From Aquirhabdus sp. (GTDB taxonomy: Bacteria; Pseudomonadota; Gammaproteobacteria; Pseudomonadales; Moraxellaceae): a stretch of DNA of 5,744 nt. The notes below the pieces were generated by a model. It saw only the letters and a program-made list of their open reading frames with translations. It was not told the DNA's origin and searched no databases. Positions 1 to 5,718 of this stretch are shown in pieces. Location: contig JASLGO010000164.1 of the NCBI GenBank assembly GCA_030150135.1, positions 1-5,744 of the forward strand. Reading direction: 5' to 3'. Each line of letters starts with the position of its first letter. Within the stretch, counting starts at the first letter, position 1. Made by a program: the position numbers and the translations under genes.

Positions 1-96
1 CGCTTCTTTGATCTGAGTCAGGTAACGCTCGACCATGCCAACAACTTGATCGCTTTGGTCTGGATGAACCAGCAATACGATTTCGTAGTGACGCAT
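1..96 (-). CDS. rpsF: 30S ribosomal protein S6, N-terminal 32 codons (partial, runs off the left edge)
   Basis: S6 is a small-subunit ribosomal protein that binds the platform of the 30S particle as a heterodimer with S18, next to 16S helix 22. The 32 visible residues begin MRHYEIVLLVHPDQSDQV and continue to ERYLTQIKEA. This is the characteristic first beta strand (RHYEIVLLVHP) and first helix of S6, and from memory it closely matches Acinetobacter S6. The full protein is usually about 100-130 residues, so most of the gene lies beyond base 1. The start is ATG at 96-94, with a clear AAGGAG ribosome binding site at 108-103 and a 6-base spacer. In this family rpsF is normally followed by rpsR and rplI, which would lie outside the window. 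The gene has its own promoter and a leader of about 110 nt holding a possible S6:S18 autoregulatory hairpin. Identification is firm despite the truncation. Confidence 0.95.
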   Translation of the reverse strand, partial: MRHYEIVLLVHPDQSDQVVGMVERYLTQIKEA

Positions 97-128
97 GTAT
101 AGCTCCTTACGGTTTGGACAGCCCCTAT
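97..128 (-). promoter_or_regulatory. Candidate S6:S18-binding leader element over the rpsF ribosome binding site
   Basis: On the minus strand, AUAG (128-125) can pair with CUAU (102-99). This encloses a small weak hairpin, GGG (124-122) with UCC (118-116), and a 3'-side bulge AAACCGUAAGGAG (115-103). That bulge holds both a CCG trinucleotide (112-110) and the Shine-Dalgarno AAGGAG (108-103). Published work describes an rpsF-leader motif with a CCG in a bulge that mimics 16S helix 22 and lets the S6:S18 complex repress its own mRNA. Position and CCG placement fit, but the stems are short. An alternative outer pairing uses UAUAG (138-134) with CUAUA (102-98). The assignment is an inference from one sequence without covariation. 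Confidence 0.4.
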
Positions 129-158
129 CTAATCTATAAGACGATAGAAGCAAGGAGG

Positions 159-193
159 CACGCAAAATAATATTAAGTAATAAATTATGCGTG
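159..193 (-). repeat. Imperfect hairpin in the rpsF leader
   Basis: Read on the minus strand, CACGC (193-189) and AUAAU (188-184) pair with AUUAU (171-167) and GCGUG (163-159). There is a 12-nt loop and a three-base UUU bulge (166-164). The element starts about 14 nt after the predicted transcription start, so it would sit near the 5' end of the rpsF transcript. It has no U-tract and does not look like a terminator. It could stabilise the 5' end or be a chance pairing in AT-rich sequence. Confidence 0.3.
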
Positions 194-213
194 ATCGCAA
201 AAGCGAAGCGCGG

Positions 214-242
214 ATTATACGAAACTTAATTGATTAAGACAA
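214..242 (-). promoter_or_regulatory. Sigma-70-type promoter for rpsF
   Basis: The minus strand carries a perfect -10 box TATAAT (219-214), exactly 17 bases after TTGTCT (242-237), a partial match to the -35 consensus that keeps its TTG. A GC-rich start (CCGCGC) follows the -10 box, with transcription predicted to begin near 207. That gives a leader of about 110 nt before the ATG at 96. This is the best-matching promoter in the window, as expected for a ribosomal protein operon. Since no terminator follows the upstream RDD gene, some readthrough into rpsF is also possible. Confidence 0.75.
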
Positions 243-265
243 GATTTTCTAGGTGTTTACATGCG

Positions 266-937
266 TCAATTAGGTCTTTTTTGCATGACATTGATACCCA
301 AAATTTGGTCGTACCATGTGGGTAACGAACCTCGTGCAAACGCAAGCCCAAATGGCAAAAACAAACCAAATAAGAGTAATGTGATACCGATAATCTTGAG
401 GAGAAAAATCATCAATAAATATGATCCTTCAGGTTCAATTAAAGAAAAATCCTGAAGATGAATAGGCGTGATAACTGGATCAATAGTGAGCCAAGTTAGG
501 AGACAAATCAATAATAACGGCAGACCTAAACATCGACTGACCAGACCGTGTAGCCACAATTTCAGTACATCAAATGATTGATTCTTTGTCTGGATGTGTG
601 AAGAGATAGTTGTCTTGTAGATACCATTGATCATTTGCCCTAGGCTTTGTCCGCGATGAATACAGAGTAAAAAATCACCGACAAAAAATAAACCAATTAA
701 GCTCATTGATAGTGAAAAATTTGAACAAAGAAGAGTCAAAAAAGTGCGTGCATCAATTGAAGCTTGTAAATGTAAAGCTGTCCATATTGCAATCAAAAAT
801 AACCACACCCAGACTGTGCTGTCCATAAAATGATCAATCAAACCCGCTCGTATACGCTGATGTCGACTCGCTGAAAGTGGCTGTGCATCCAACGAGTTAG
901 GCAGTTGAGGAGGTTGTTTCGATGAAGATCGATTCAT
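266..937 (-). CDS. RDD family membrane protein (short form, 223 aa)
   Basis: This is a predicted inner-membrane protein of the RDD family, named for conserved Arg and Asp residues. The exact substrate is unknown; a few relatives are reported as cation/proton antiporters. A polar tail of about 25 residues is followed by RIRAGLIDHFMDS (28-40), the Arg/Asp motif leading into the first membrane segment (about 40-57). More segments lie at about 76-93, 136-152 and 172-201; the last is long enough for a tight pair. GQSLGQMINGIY (97-107) matches the family's GQTIGKxxxGI loop, and TWYDQILGINV (207-217) replaces the usual LHDRLAGT-type ending, keeping the Asp. Unlike the RDD protein at 2360-3160, it has no GYF_2 domain. 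The ATG at 937 lies three bases after the stop of the CNNM gene and its ribosome binding site is poor (AAGA-like), so translational coupling to that gene is likely. No terminator follows. Family call good, function unknown. Confidence 0.82.
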   Translation of the reverse strand: MNRSSSKQPPQLPNSLDAQPLSASRHQRIRAGLIDHFMDSTVWVWLFLIAIWTALHLQASIDARTFLTLLCSNFSLSMSLIGLFFVGDFLLCIHRGQSLGQMINGIYKTTISSHIQTKNQSFDVLKLWLHGLVSRCLGLPLLLICLLTWLTIDPVITPIHLQDFSLIEPEGSYLLMIFLLKIIGITLLLFGLFLPFGLAFARGSLPTWYDQILGINVMQKRPN

Positions 938-940
938 GAA

Positions 941-2245
941 CTAATCTTGATCTTCGACTTCATCACCATCGATATAAGTTGCCAAAACCTTATCAATTCG
1001 TTTGCCATCCATATCAACGATTTCAAGTGACCAGCCAGCCCATTCAATTCTATCAGCAGTCTTAGGAATGCGCCCCAATTGCATCATAATCAGACCTGAG
1101 AGTGTGTTATACAATCCGCGATCTTCTTCGGGTAAGTTTTTAATTTTTAAACGATCTTTGAGATCATGACTAGAAATTAAACCATCAAGTAACCATGAGC
1201 CATCGTCGCGTTGAATCGCATAGGCATCTTCTTCATCATCCGTTTGGAACTCACCTGTAATCGCTTCGATGAGATCTTTTAGTGTCACAATTCCTTGGAT
1301 GTCGCCATATTCATCAACAACAAGCGCCATTTCAGTCTGAGAGCTGCGGAGTAAATTCAATAGCTCCATGCCGTTAAGTGATTCTGGAACATATAAAGGC
1401 GGTTCCATGAGAGCCTCAAGGTTTAGAGACTCGCCTTTAAGTGATTGCATTAAGACGTTTTTAGCCATGACGATACCCATGACGTCATTCACACTTTCAC
1501 GACATACTGGGAATAATGAAAACTCACTTCGTTCAATGATTTCAAGTATTTTTTCAATGCTGTCATCGACAGATAACCAAGTGACATCGAGGCGAGGAAC
1601 CATCAGGCTGGCGATTTTGCGATCATCAAGTCGAAATACGTTGCGCACCATTTGATGTTCTTGTTCATCAATCAGCCCACTTTGAGAACCCTCGACTAAT
1701 ATGGCGTGAATCTCGTCAGAGGTCATCTTAGGACCTTGAGTGTTTTTTATACCGATCAATCGCAAGACAAAGTATGTCGAACCTGATAAAAAACGGACGA
1801 TTGGAAGCATGACAGCAGTCAGCCAAACAACGGGGCGAGAAACAATTCGTGCAATGGCTTCGGGTGCAATTTGCCCTAATCGCTTAGGTCCAAGTTCGCC
1901 AATCACAATATTGACATAGGTTACAATCGCGACGATAAAGATTGTTGCAAGAGTATGAGCCGCAGCTGGATGAATTCCGATATTAAGCAGGAAGGTTGCA
2001 ACAGGCTCAGAGAGAGCAGACTCTCCCAAGATACCGCTAAGAATGGTAATGGTTGAAATGCCGATTTGCATGGTCGACATAAAATCAGCAGGATTCTCAG
2101 CCAGTTTTGCGGCAGCAATTGAACCTCGATCGCCATCATCAATTCTTTTTTGCAGACGTGCTTTACGTGTACTGACGAGTGCCATTTCTGACATTGCAAA
2201 TACACCATTCAAGACGATTAACAGAAATAAAATCAGAATCGTCAT
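941..2245 (-). CDS. CNNM/CBS-pair/CorC_HlyC membrane protein, YtfL (PaeA)-like
   Basis: An inner-membrane protein of the hemolysin-C/CorC/CNNM group, 434 residues against about 447 for E. coli YtfL, which it resembles along its length from memory. The N-terminal CNNM (DUF21) domain (about 1-175) has hydrophobic segments near 1-20, 58-78, 98-118 and 136-163. It includes the typical FAMSEMALVSTRKARL (16-31) and GELGPKRLGQIAPEA (116-130) signatures. A CBS pair follows (about 215-275 and 282-332), ending in DEYGDIQGIVTLKDLIEAIT (311-330), then a CorC_HlyC domain (about 345-425). In this family CBS pairs often bind adenine nucleotides. YtfL/PaeA is linked to cadaverine and putrescine export, while other members are tied to Mg2+ or Co2+ handling, so the substrate here is uncertain. 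'Hemolysin' in database names is historical. No in-frame start exists upstream of the ATG at 2245 before a stop. Its own ribosome binding site is weak, and a mini-ORF overlaps the start. An RDD gene follows three bases after the stop. Confidence 0.9.
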   Translation of the reverse strand: MTILILFLLIVLNGVFAMSEMALVSTRKARLQKRIDDGDRGSIAAAKLAENPADFMSTMQIGISTITILSGILGESALSEPVATFLLNIGIHPAAAHTLATIFIVAIVTYVNIVIGELGPKRLGQIAPEAIARIVSRPVVWLTAVMLPIVRFLSGSTYFVLRLIGIKNTQGPKMTSDEIHAILVEGSQSGLIDEQEHQMVRNVFRLDDRKIASLMVPRLDVTWLSVDDSIEKILEIIERSEFSLFPVCRESVNDVMGIVMAKNVLMQSLKGESLNLEALMEPPLYVPESLNGMELLNLLRSSQTEMALVVDEYGDIQGIVTLKDLIEAITGEFQTDDEEDAYAIQRDDGSWLLDGLISSHDLKDRLKIKNLPEEDRGLYNTLSGLIMMQLGRIPKTADRIEWAGWSLEIVDMDGKRIDKVLATYIDGDEVEDQD

Positions 2246-2259
2246 ACGGCCGCCATCAT
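2242..2259 (-). other. Possible five-codon leader ORF (MMAAV) overlapping the CNNM gene start
   Basis: On the minus strand an ATG ATG pair at 2259-2254 opens a frame reading MMAAV. It stops at TGA (2244-2242), overlapping the ATG of the CNNM gene (2245-2243) in an ATGA arrangement. The best Shine-Dalgarno sequence nearby, AAGGA at 2274-2270, is 10 bases ahead of the first of these ATGs. It is 24 bases from the CNNM start, too far to serve it directly. Ribosomes could load here, translate five codons and reinitiate on the main gene. Chance is a real alternative for so short a frame. Confidence 0.35.
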
Positions 2260-2300
2260 TTTGTATTTATCCTTCGCTATAAAAATGCGTACTATCAAGC

Positions 2301-2306
2301 AATATA
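2301..2306 (-). promoter_or_regulatory. Weak candidate -10 box for the CNNM-RDD pair
   Basis: TATATT on the minus strand (2306-2301) lies about 55 bases before the CNNM start, in the 114-base gap after the GYF_2-RDD gene. It matches the -10 consensus at five of six positions. The hexamer 17 bases upstream (TCGTGC, 2329-2324) does not resemble a -35 box. The pair of genes may have this weak promoter, may depend on an activator, or may be read through from the gene upstream. Confidence 0.25.
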
Positions 2307-2335
2307 CATTAACCGTGTATTTTGCACGAACAATC

Positions 2336-2360
2336 ATCTCATTTGTGTGACAAAAGAGAT
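2336..2360 (-). terminator. Hairpin directly after the GYF_2-RDD stop codon, possible weak terminator
   Basis: Minus-strand bases 2360-2336 fold as ATCTC, a T:T mismatch and TTTGT, then a CAC loop, and the mirrored ACAAA, T, GAGAT. That is ten pairs in eleven positions. The stem shares its first base with the last base of the TAA stop (2362-2360). The bases that follow (GATTGTTCG) lack a proper U-tract, so intrinsic termination would be inefficient. The hairpin may instead protect the 3' end of the upstream message or reduce readthrough into the CNNM gene. Confidence 0.35.
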
Positions 2361-3160
2361 TATGACTTTGGTTTTTCAAGTTGTATTGGCTCTGCATCAA
2401 CGACCAATGTTCTGGCTAAACGATCATGCAGTGTTCGATTGTTTTTAGTGAATAAAAAAACAAAGTCTACAAAAAATAGTAATGAGCTTATGAGATTGTA
2501 GCCAATATATTTAACTAAAACTGAACGCAGTAAAACACTACGTAAAGCTGTTGTTTTTCTACCGCTTGTTTCATCAACAATTCTAATATTAAACAATATT
2601 TTCCCGATGGTTTGACCACGAGACGCAATCAACGCCATCTGGAGGGTTGTTAAGATAAGTACGAGTAGACCTACAGTGGCAAGCGTATTCTGCGGAATAC
2701 TGGCATAGATGGTTTGCAATATTTGCATGTTATCTTGTTGAACACTCGATGTGACATTAGTCAATTCGGATTGAAACGTGTCGTTGAGTTTCTTAATGCT
2801 TTCTGTTGTCATTGTTGAAAAGAAGCCAATTCCAATGACCATATTTAAGAGAATGTAATCAACAAGTGCGGCACTAATACGACGACCAACGTTCGCTAAA
2901 GTTGCACCATTTGCTAATTTTTCACTGAGCACGGTAATGGATGCTGATGTTTTAAACGGTGCAATTGTTGCTGAGGCAGAGTTGGATGGGTTGTATACCA
3001 TCTTACCACCCGTTAATTGTCCGAGCGGTAACCACGTTTCCATACCTTCATGCCATGCAAGATCAGTCAAAACGATTTGAGTATTGGCAAGCATTGCATT
3101 GACTTGCTCAAGTGTATAAGGACCAGCCTGTTCGTTATTACGAGCTAGGTAGATTTGCAT
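2360..3160 (-). CDS. GYF_2-RDD family membrane protein
   Basis: A predicted inner-membrane protein fusing a cytoplasmic GYF_2-like domain (DUF4339) to an RDD membrane domain. From the ATG at 3160 it has 266 residues (268 from the in-frame ATG at 3166). The N-terminal 55 residues (MQIYLARNNEQAGPYTLEQV, then LAWHEGMETWLPLGQL) show the GPY...W.....W pattern of this probable protein-interaction domain. A Ser/Ala/Thr-rich linker (about 57-88) leads to GRRISAALVDYILL, the first RDD motif and membrane segment (about 92-114). An outward loop rich in Gln, Asn, Ser and Thr (about 115-157), a segment at about 160-180, GQTIGKILFNIRIVD (183-197), a segment at about 218-240 and LHDRLARTLVV (244-254) follow. 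I prefer 3160 because the AGG at 3172-3170 is nine bases from it but only three from the ATG at 3166. It appears to have its own promoter after the ppsA terminator. Family assignment is solid; the molecular function is unknown. Confidence 0.87.
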   Translation of the reverse strand: MQIYLARNNEQAGPYTLEQVNAMLANTQIVLTDLAWHEGMETWLPLGQLTGGKMVYNPSNSASATIAPFKTSASITVLSEKLANGATLANVGRRISAALVDYILLNMVIGIGFFSTMTTESIKKLNDTFQSELTNVTSSVQQDNMQILQTIYASIPQNTLATVGLLVLILTTLQMALIASRGQTIGKILFNIRIVDETSGRKTTALRSVLLRSVLVKYIGYNLISSLLFFVDFVFLFTKNNRTLHDRLARTLVVDAEPIQLEKPKS

Positions 3161-3208
3161 ATTCATTTGCCTAGTTTTAAGTCTGCACTAATTAATTGCT
3201 AAGACGTT

Positions 3209-3238
3209 ATTCTACGATGATTAATGTTGATATGTAAT
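3209..3238 (-). promoter_or_regulatory. Probable sigma-70-type promoter for the GYF_2-RDD gene
   Basis: The minus strand shows TAGAAT (3214-3209, five of six consensus bases) as a -10 box and ATTACA (3238-3233, four of six) as a -35 box, 18 bases apart. It lies immediately downstream of the ppsA terminator, which would insulate this gene. Transcription would begin near 3202 and give a leader of about 40 nt. AT-rich sequence makes chance matches easy. Confidence 0.45.
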
Positions 3239-3240
3239 GA

Positions 3241-3270
3241 ACAAAAAGCTCGTATATACGAGCTTTTTGT
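3241..3270 (-). terminator. Perfectly palindromic intrinsic terminator after ppsA (can act on both strands)
   Basis: All 30 bases form a perfect palindrome: an A-tract, GCTCGT, a central ATAT, ACGAGC and a T-tract. As RNA it gives a GCUCGU/ACGAGC stem, extendable by the A/U tracts, with an AUAU loop and a run of five U. It begins 25 bases after the ppsA stop codon at 3296. The symmetry means it would also stop transcription arriving on the plus strand, though no plus-strand gene is seen here. Confidence 0.9.
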
Positions 3271-3295
3271 AAGGGTTTCTTTGTCAATCAAAAAG

Positions 3296-5677
3296 TTATT
3301 TCTTTAAACCAGTTTGATTTTGTGCCAAGAAGAACCAAGTATCGAGTACTGAGTCTGGGTTTAATGACACAGAGTCAATACCTTGTTCCATGAGCCATAA
3401 CGCCAGATCTGGATGATCTGAAGGACCTTGACCACAGATACCAATATATTTTCCTGCTTTACGACATGCAGAAATTGCCATTGATAGTAGTGCTTTAACT
3501 GCATCATCGCGCTCATCAAACAGGTGAGATACGATGCCTGAATCACGATCCAAACCGAGTGTGAGCTGTGTTAAGTCGTTAGAACCGATTGAGAAGCCAT
3601 CGAAATGTTCTAAGAATTGATCCGCAAGTAAGGCATTGGTTGGCAATTCGCACATCATGATGACACGTAAGCCATTTTCACCGCGACGTAAGCCATTTTG
3701 TGCAAGCAGCTCAATGACACGTGCTGCTTCGCCAACAGTGCGTACAAATGGAATCATGATTTCGACGTTGGTTAAGCCCATTTCTTCACGGACTTTTTTT
3801 AATGCACGACATTCGAGTTCGAAACAGTCACGGAAGTTGTCAGAAACATAGCGACTTGCACCACGGAAACCGAGCATTGGATTTTCTTCCTCAGGCTCGT
3901 AGAGTTTTCCGCCGATCAAGTTAGCGTATTCATTTGATTTGAAGTCCGACATCCGTACGATGACAGGTTTTCCTGCAAAAGAAACGGCAAGCGTAGAAAT
4001 GCCTTCAACCAGTTTTTCGACAAAGAAATCAACGGGTGTTGCATAACCCGCAGTACGTGCAAGAACGGCTGCGCGTGTTTCGCGCGGCAAGCTGTCTATA
4101 TTGATCAATGCTTTTGGATGCACACCAATCATACGGTTGATGATGAATTCCAGACGTGCTAAACCAACACCTTGATTTGGAATCTGAGCAAAGTCAAATG
4201 CGCGGTCAGGATTACCCACGTTCATCATGATTTTGAATGACAGCGGTGGCATTGAGTCGATTGAGTTCTTTTGAACTTCAAAGTCCAAAGCACCTTCGTA
4301 GATATAACCTGTATCACCTTCGGCACATGATGCAGTGACTTCGCTTCCATCAACCAATACTTCAGTTGCGTTACCACAACCGACAATTGCTGGTACGCCC
4401 AATTCACGTGCAATAATTGCCGCGTGACATGTGCGGCCACCGCGATTGGTAATAATCGCAGATGCGCGTTTCATGACAGGTTCCCAATCTGGATCGGTCA
4501 TGTCAGAAACCAGAACATCGCCGCTTTGTAGCGAATCCATTTCTTTGATTGAGTTGATGATGCGCACACGACCTGAGCCAATGCGTTGACCGATTGAGCG
4601 GCCTTCGCAGAGAACTGTGCCTTTTTGTTTGAGCAAATAGCGCTCCATCGTGCCAACATTTTGACGGCTTTTTACTGTTTCTGGACGAGCTTGAACGATG
4701 TAGATTTTTCCATCATCACCATCTTTAGCCCATTCAATATCCATTGGCGATTGATAGTGCTTTTCAATAATCAGTGCTTGTTTTGCCAGTTCTATCAGTT
4801 CTTGATCATTCAAAGAAAACTTGAGGCGATCAGCTTTATCGACATCAACAACAACTGTGGAGTGTCCTGTGACACCGCTGTCACCATAGATCATTTTTTG
4901 ATGCTTGCTACCTAGATTGCGGCGTACGATGGCGTGTTTGCCTTTTTCGAGTAATGGCTTAGAAACGTAGAATTCATCAGGGTTTACTGCGCCCTGAACG
5001 ACCATTTCACCTAAGCCATAAGCAGAAGTAATGAAGACAACATCGCGGAAACCAGATTCAGTGTCGAGTGTAAACATGACACCTGCTGATCCTGTTTCGC
5101 TGCGAACCATGCGTTGAATACCCGCAGAGAGTGCTACACCTTGGTGTGCATAACCTTGGTGGACTCGATACGCAATTGCACGATCATTAAACAAAGACGC
5201 GAAAACTTCTTTAATCGCCACAAGTACGTTATCAATGCCACGAATATTGAGGAATGTTTCTTGTTGTCCAGCAAAAGATGCATCTGGAAGATCTTCTGCT
5301 GTTGCGCTTGAGCGAACTGCAACTGCAATATTAGGGTTTCCTGCTGATAGTTCTGTGAACGCATTGCGTACATCTTGCTCTAATTCAGGAGTCAGAGGCG
5401 TTTCGATAATCCATTGACGAATTTGCGCGCCTGTTTTAATCAATGCTTGTACATTATCGACGTTAAGATCATTCAATGCAGCTTGGATGCGGGCATTCAA
5501 ACCACTTTGTTCTAAAAAATCACGGAATGCTTGCGCGGTTGTTGCAAACCCACCTGGAACACTGACACCAGCACCAGAAAGATGGCTGATCATTTCACCT
5601 AAGGACGCATTTTTGCCGCCAACTCGGTCAATATCATGTTTGCCAAGTTTGGCGAGGTCTACTACACGTGCTTCCAA
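3296..5677 (-). CDS. ppsA: Phosphoenolpyruvate synthase (pyruvate, water dikinase), TTG start
   Basis: Cytoplasmic enzyme converting pyruvate, ATP and water to phosphoenolpyruvate, AMP and phosphate; it feeds gluconeogenesis during growth on pyruvate, lactate or other three-carbon sources. From the TTG at 5677 it has 793 residues (E. coli PpsA: 792). The ATP-grasp PPDK_N domain spans about 10-340, with VGGKNASLGEM near the start, VRSSATAEDLPDASFAGQQ (about 122-140) and YIVQARPETV (about 326-335). The swivelling phosphohistidine domain contains GGRTCHAAIIARELGVPAIVG (about 413-433), with the catalytic His near 418. The C-terminal PEP/pyruvate barrel has MLGFRGASRY, MIPFVRTVGEA, SIGSNDLTQLTLGLDRDSG and GICGQGPSDHP with the catalytic Cys near 748. 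All key residues are present. The frame opens five codons earlier at another TTG (5692), but GGGAG at 5690-5686 is eight bases from the 5677 TTG, and MEARVV fits the family N-terminus. It stands alone, closed by the 3241-3270 terminator; its promoter is not resolved within the visible 67 bases. Confidence 0.96.
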   Translation of the reverse strand: MEARVVDLAKLGKHDIDRVGGKNASLGEMISHLSGAGVSVPGGFATTAQAFRDFLEQSGLNARIQAALNDLNVDNVQALIKTGAQIRQWIIETPLTPELEQDVRNAFTELSAGNPNIAVAVRSSATAEDLPDASFAGQQETFLNIRGIDNVLVAIKEVFASLFNDRAIAYRVHQGYAHQGVALSAGIQRMVRSETGSAGVMFTLDTESGFRDVVFITSAYGLGEMVVQGAVNPDEFYVSKPLLEKGKHAIVRRNLGSKHQKMIYGDSGVTGHSTVVVDVDKADRLKFSLNDQELIELAKQALIIEKHYQSPMDIEWAKDGDDGKIYIVQARPETVKSRQNVGTMERYLLKQKGTVLCEGRSIGQRIGSGRVRIINSIKEMDSLQSGDVLVSDMTDPDWEPVMKRASAIITNRGGRTCHAAIIARELGVPAIVGCGNATEVLVDGSEVTASCAEGDTGYIYEGALDFEVQKNSIDSMPPLSFKIMMNVGNPDRAFDFAQIPNQGVGLARLEFIINRMIGVHPKALINIDSLPRETRAAVLARTAGYATPVDFFVEKLVEGISTLAVSFAGKPVIVRMSDFKSNEYANLIGGKLYEPEEENPMLGFRGASRYVSDNFRDCFELECRALKKVREEMGLTNVEIMIPFVRTVGEAARVIELLAQNGLRRGENGLRVIMMCELPTNALLADQFLEHFDGFSIGSNDLTQLTLGLDRDSGIVSHLFDERDDAVKALLSMAISACRKAGKYIGICGQGPSDHPDLALWLMEQGIDSVSLNPDSVLDTWFFLAQNQTGLKK

Positions 5678-5685
5678 GATCGTAA

Positions 5686-5690
5686 CTCCC
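5686..5690 (-). promoter_or_regulatory. Ribosome binding site that places the ppsA start at the TTG at 5677
   Basis: GGGAG on the minus strand, eight bases before the TTG at 5677-5675. The alternative in-frame TTG at 5692 overlaps this site, and only AT-rich bases without purine-rich complementarity lie ahead of it. There is no in-frame ATG near the family N-terminus, so TTG is the plausible initiator. Confidence 0.65.
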
Positions 5691-5700
5691 AAGTTAGTTT

Positions 5701-5718
5701 TAGCAGATGATGCTGCTA
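5701..5718. repeat. Inverted repeat upstream of ppsA, possible operator or leader hairpin
   Basis: TAGCAG and CTGCTA form perfect six-base arms around the spacer ATGATG. The repeat is 10 bases ahead of the ppsA ribosome binding site. It could be a dimeric regulator's site or a hairpin at the 5' end of the message. I do not recognise it as a site for a named regulator. The remaining bases to the window end (5719-5744) show no clear promoter or gene. Confidence 0.35.

Noticed and set aside
261..455. Plus-strand 64-codon frame covering the end of the short RDD gene.
   Set aside because: It is antisense to a supported gene and has no domain resemblance or convincing ribosome binding site.
1921..2208. 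Minus-strand 95-codon frame inside the CNNM gene, rich in Leu and Ser and hydrophobic.
   Set aside because: It is an out-of-frame reading of the membrane domain; the CNNM frame carries clear family motifs throughout.
941..2245. Reading the CNNM/CBS protein as a hemolysin or toxin.
   Set aside because: The family name comes from an old annotation; the domain order (CNNM, CBS pair, CorC_HlyC) indicates a membrane transport or regulatory protein.
2179..2448. Plus-strand 89-codon frame spanning the gap between the GYF_2-RDD and CNNM genes.
   Set aside because: It overlaps both flanking genes antisense, its composition is not protein-like, and no promoter or ribosome binding site supports it.
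4625..4915. Plus-strand open frame of 96 codons antisense to ppsA.
   Set aside because: It lies wholly inside the strongly conserved ppsA coding sequence, has no family resemblance and is explained as a shadow frame.
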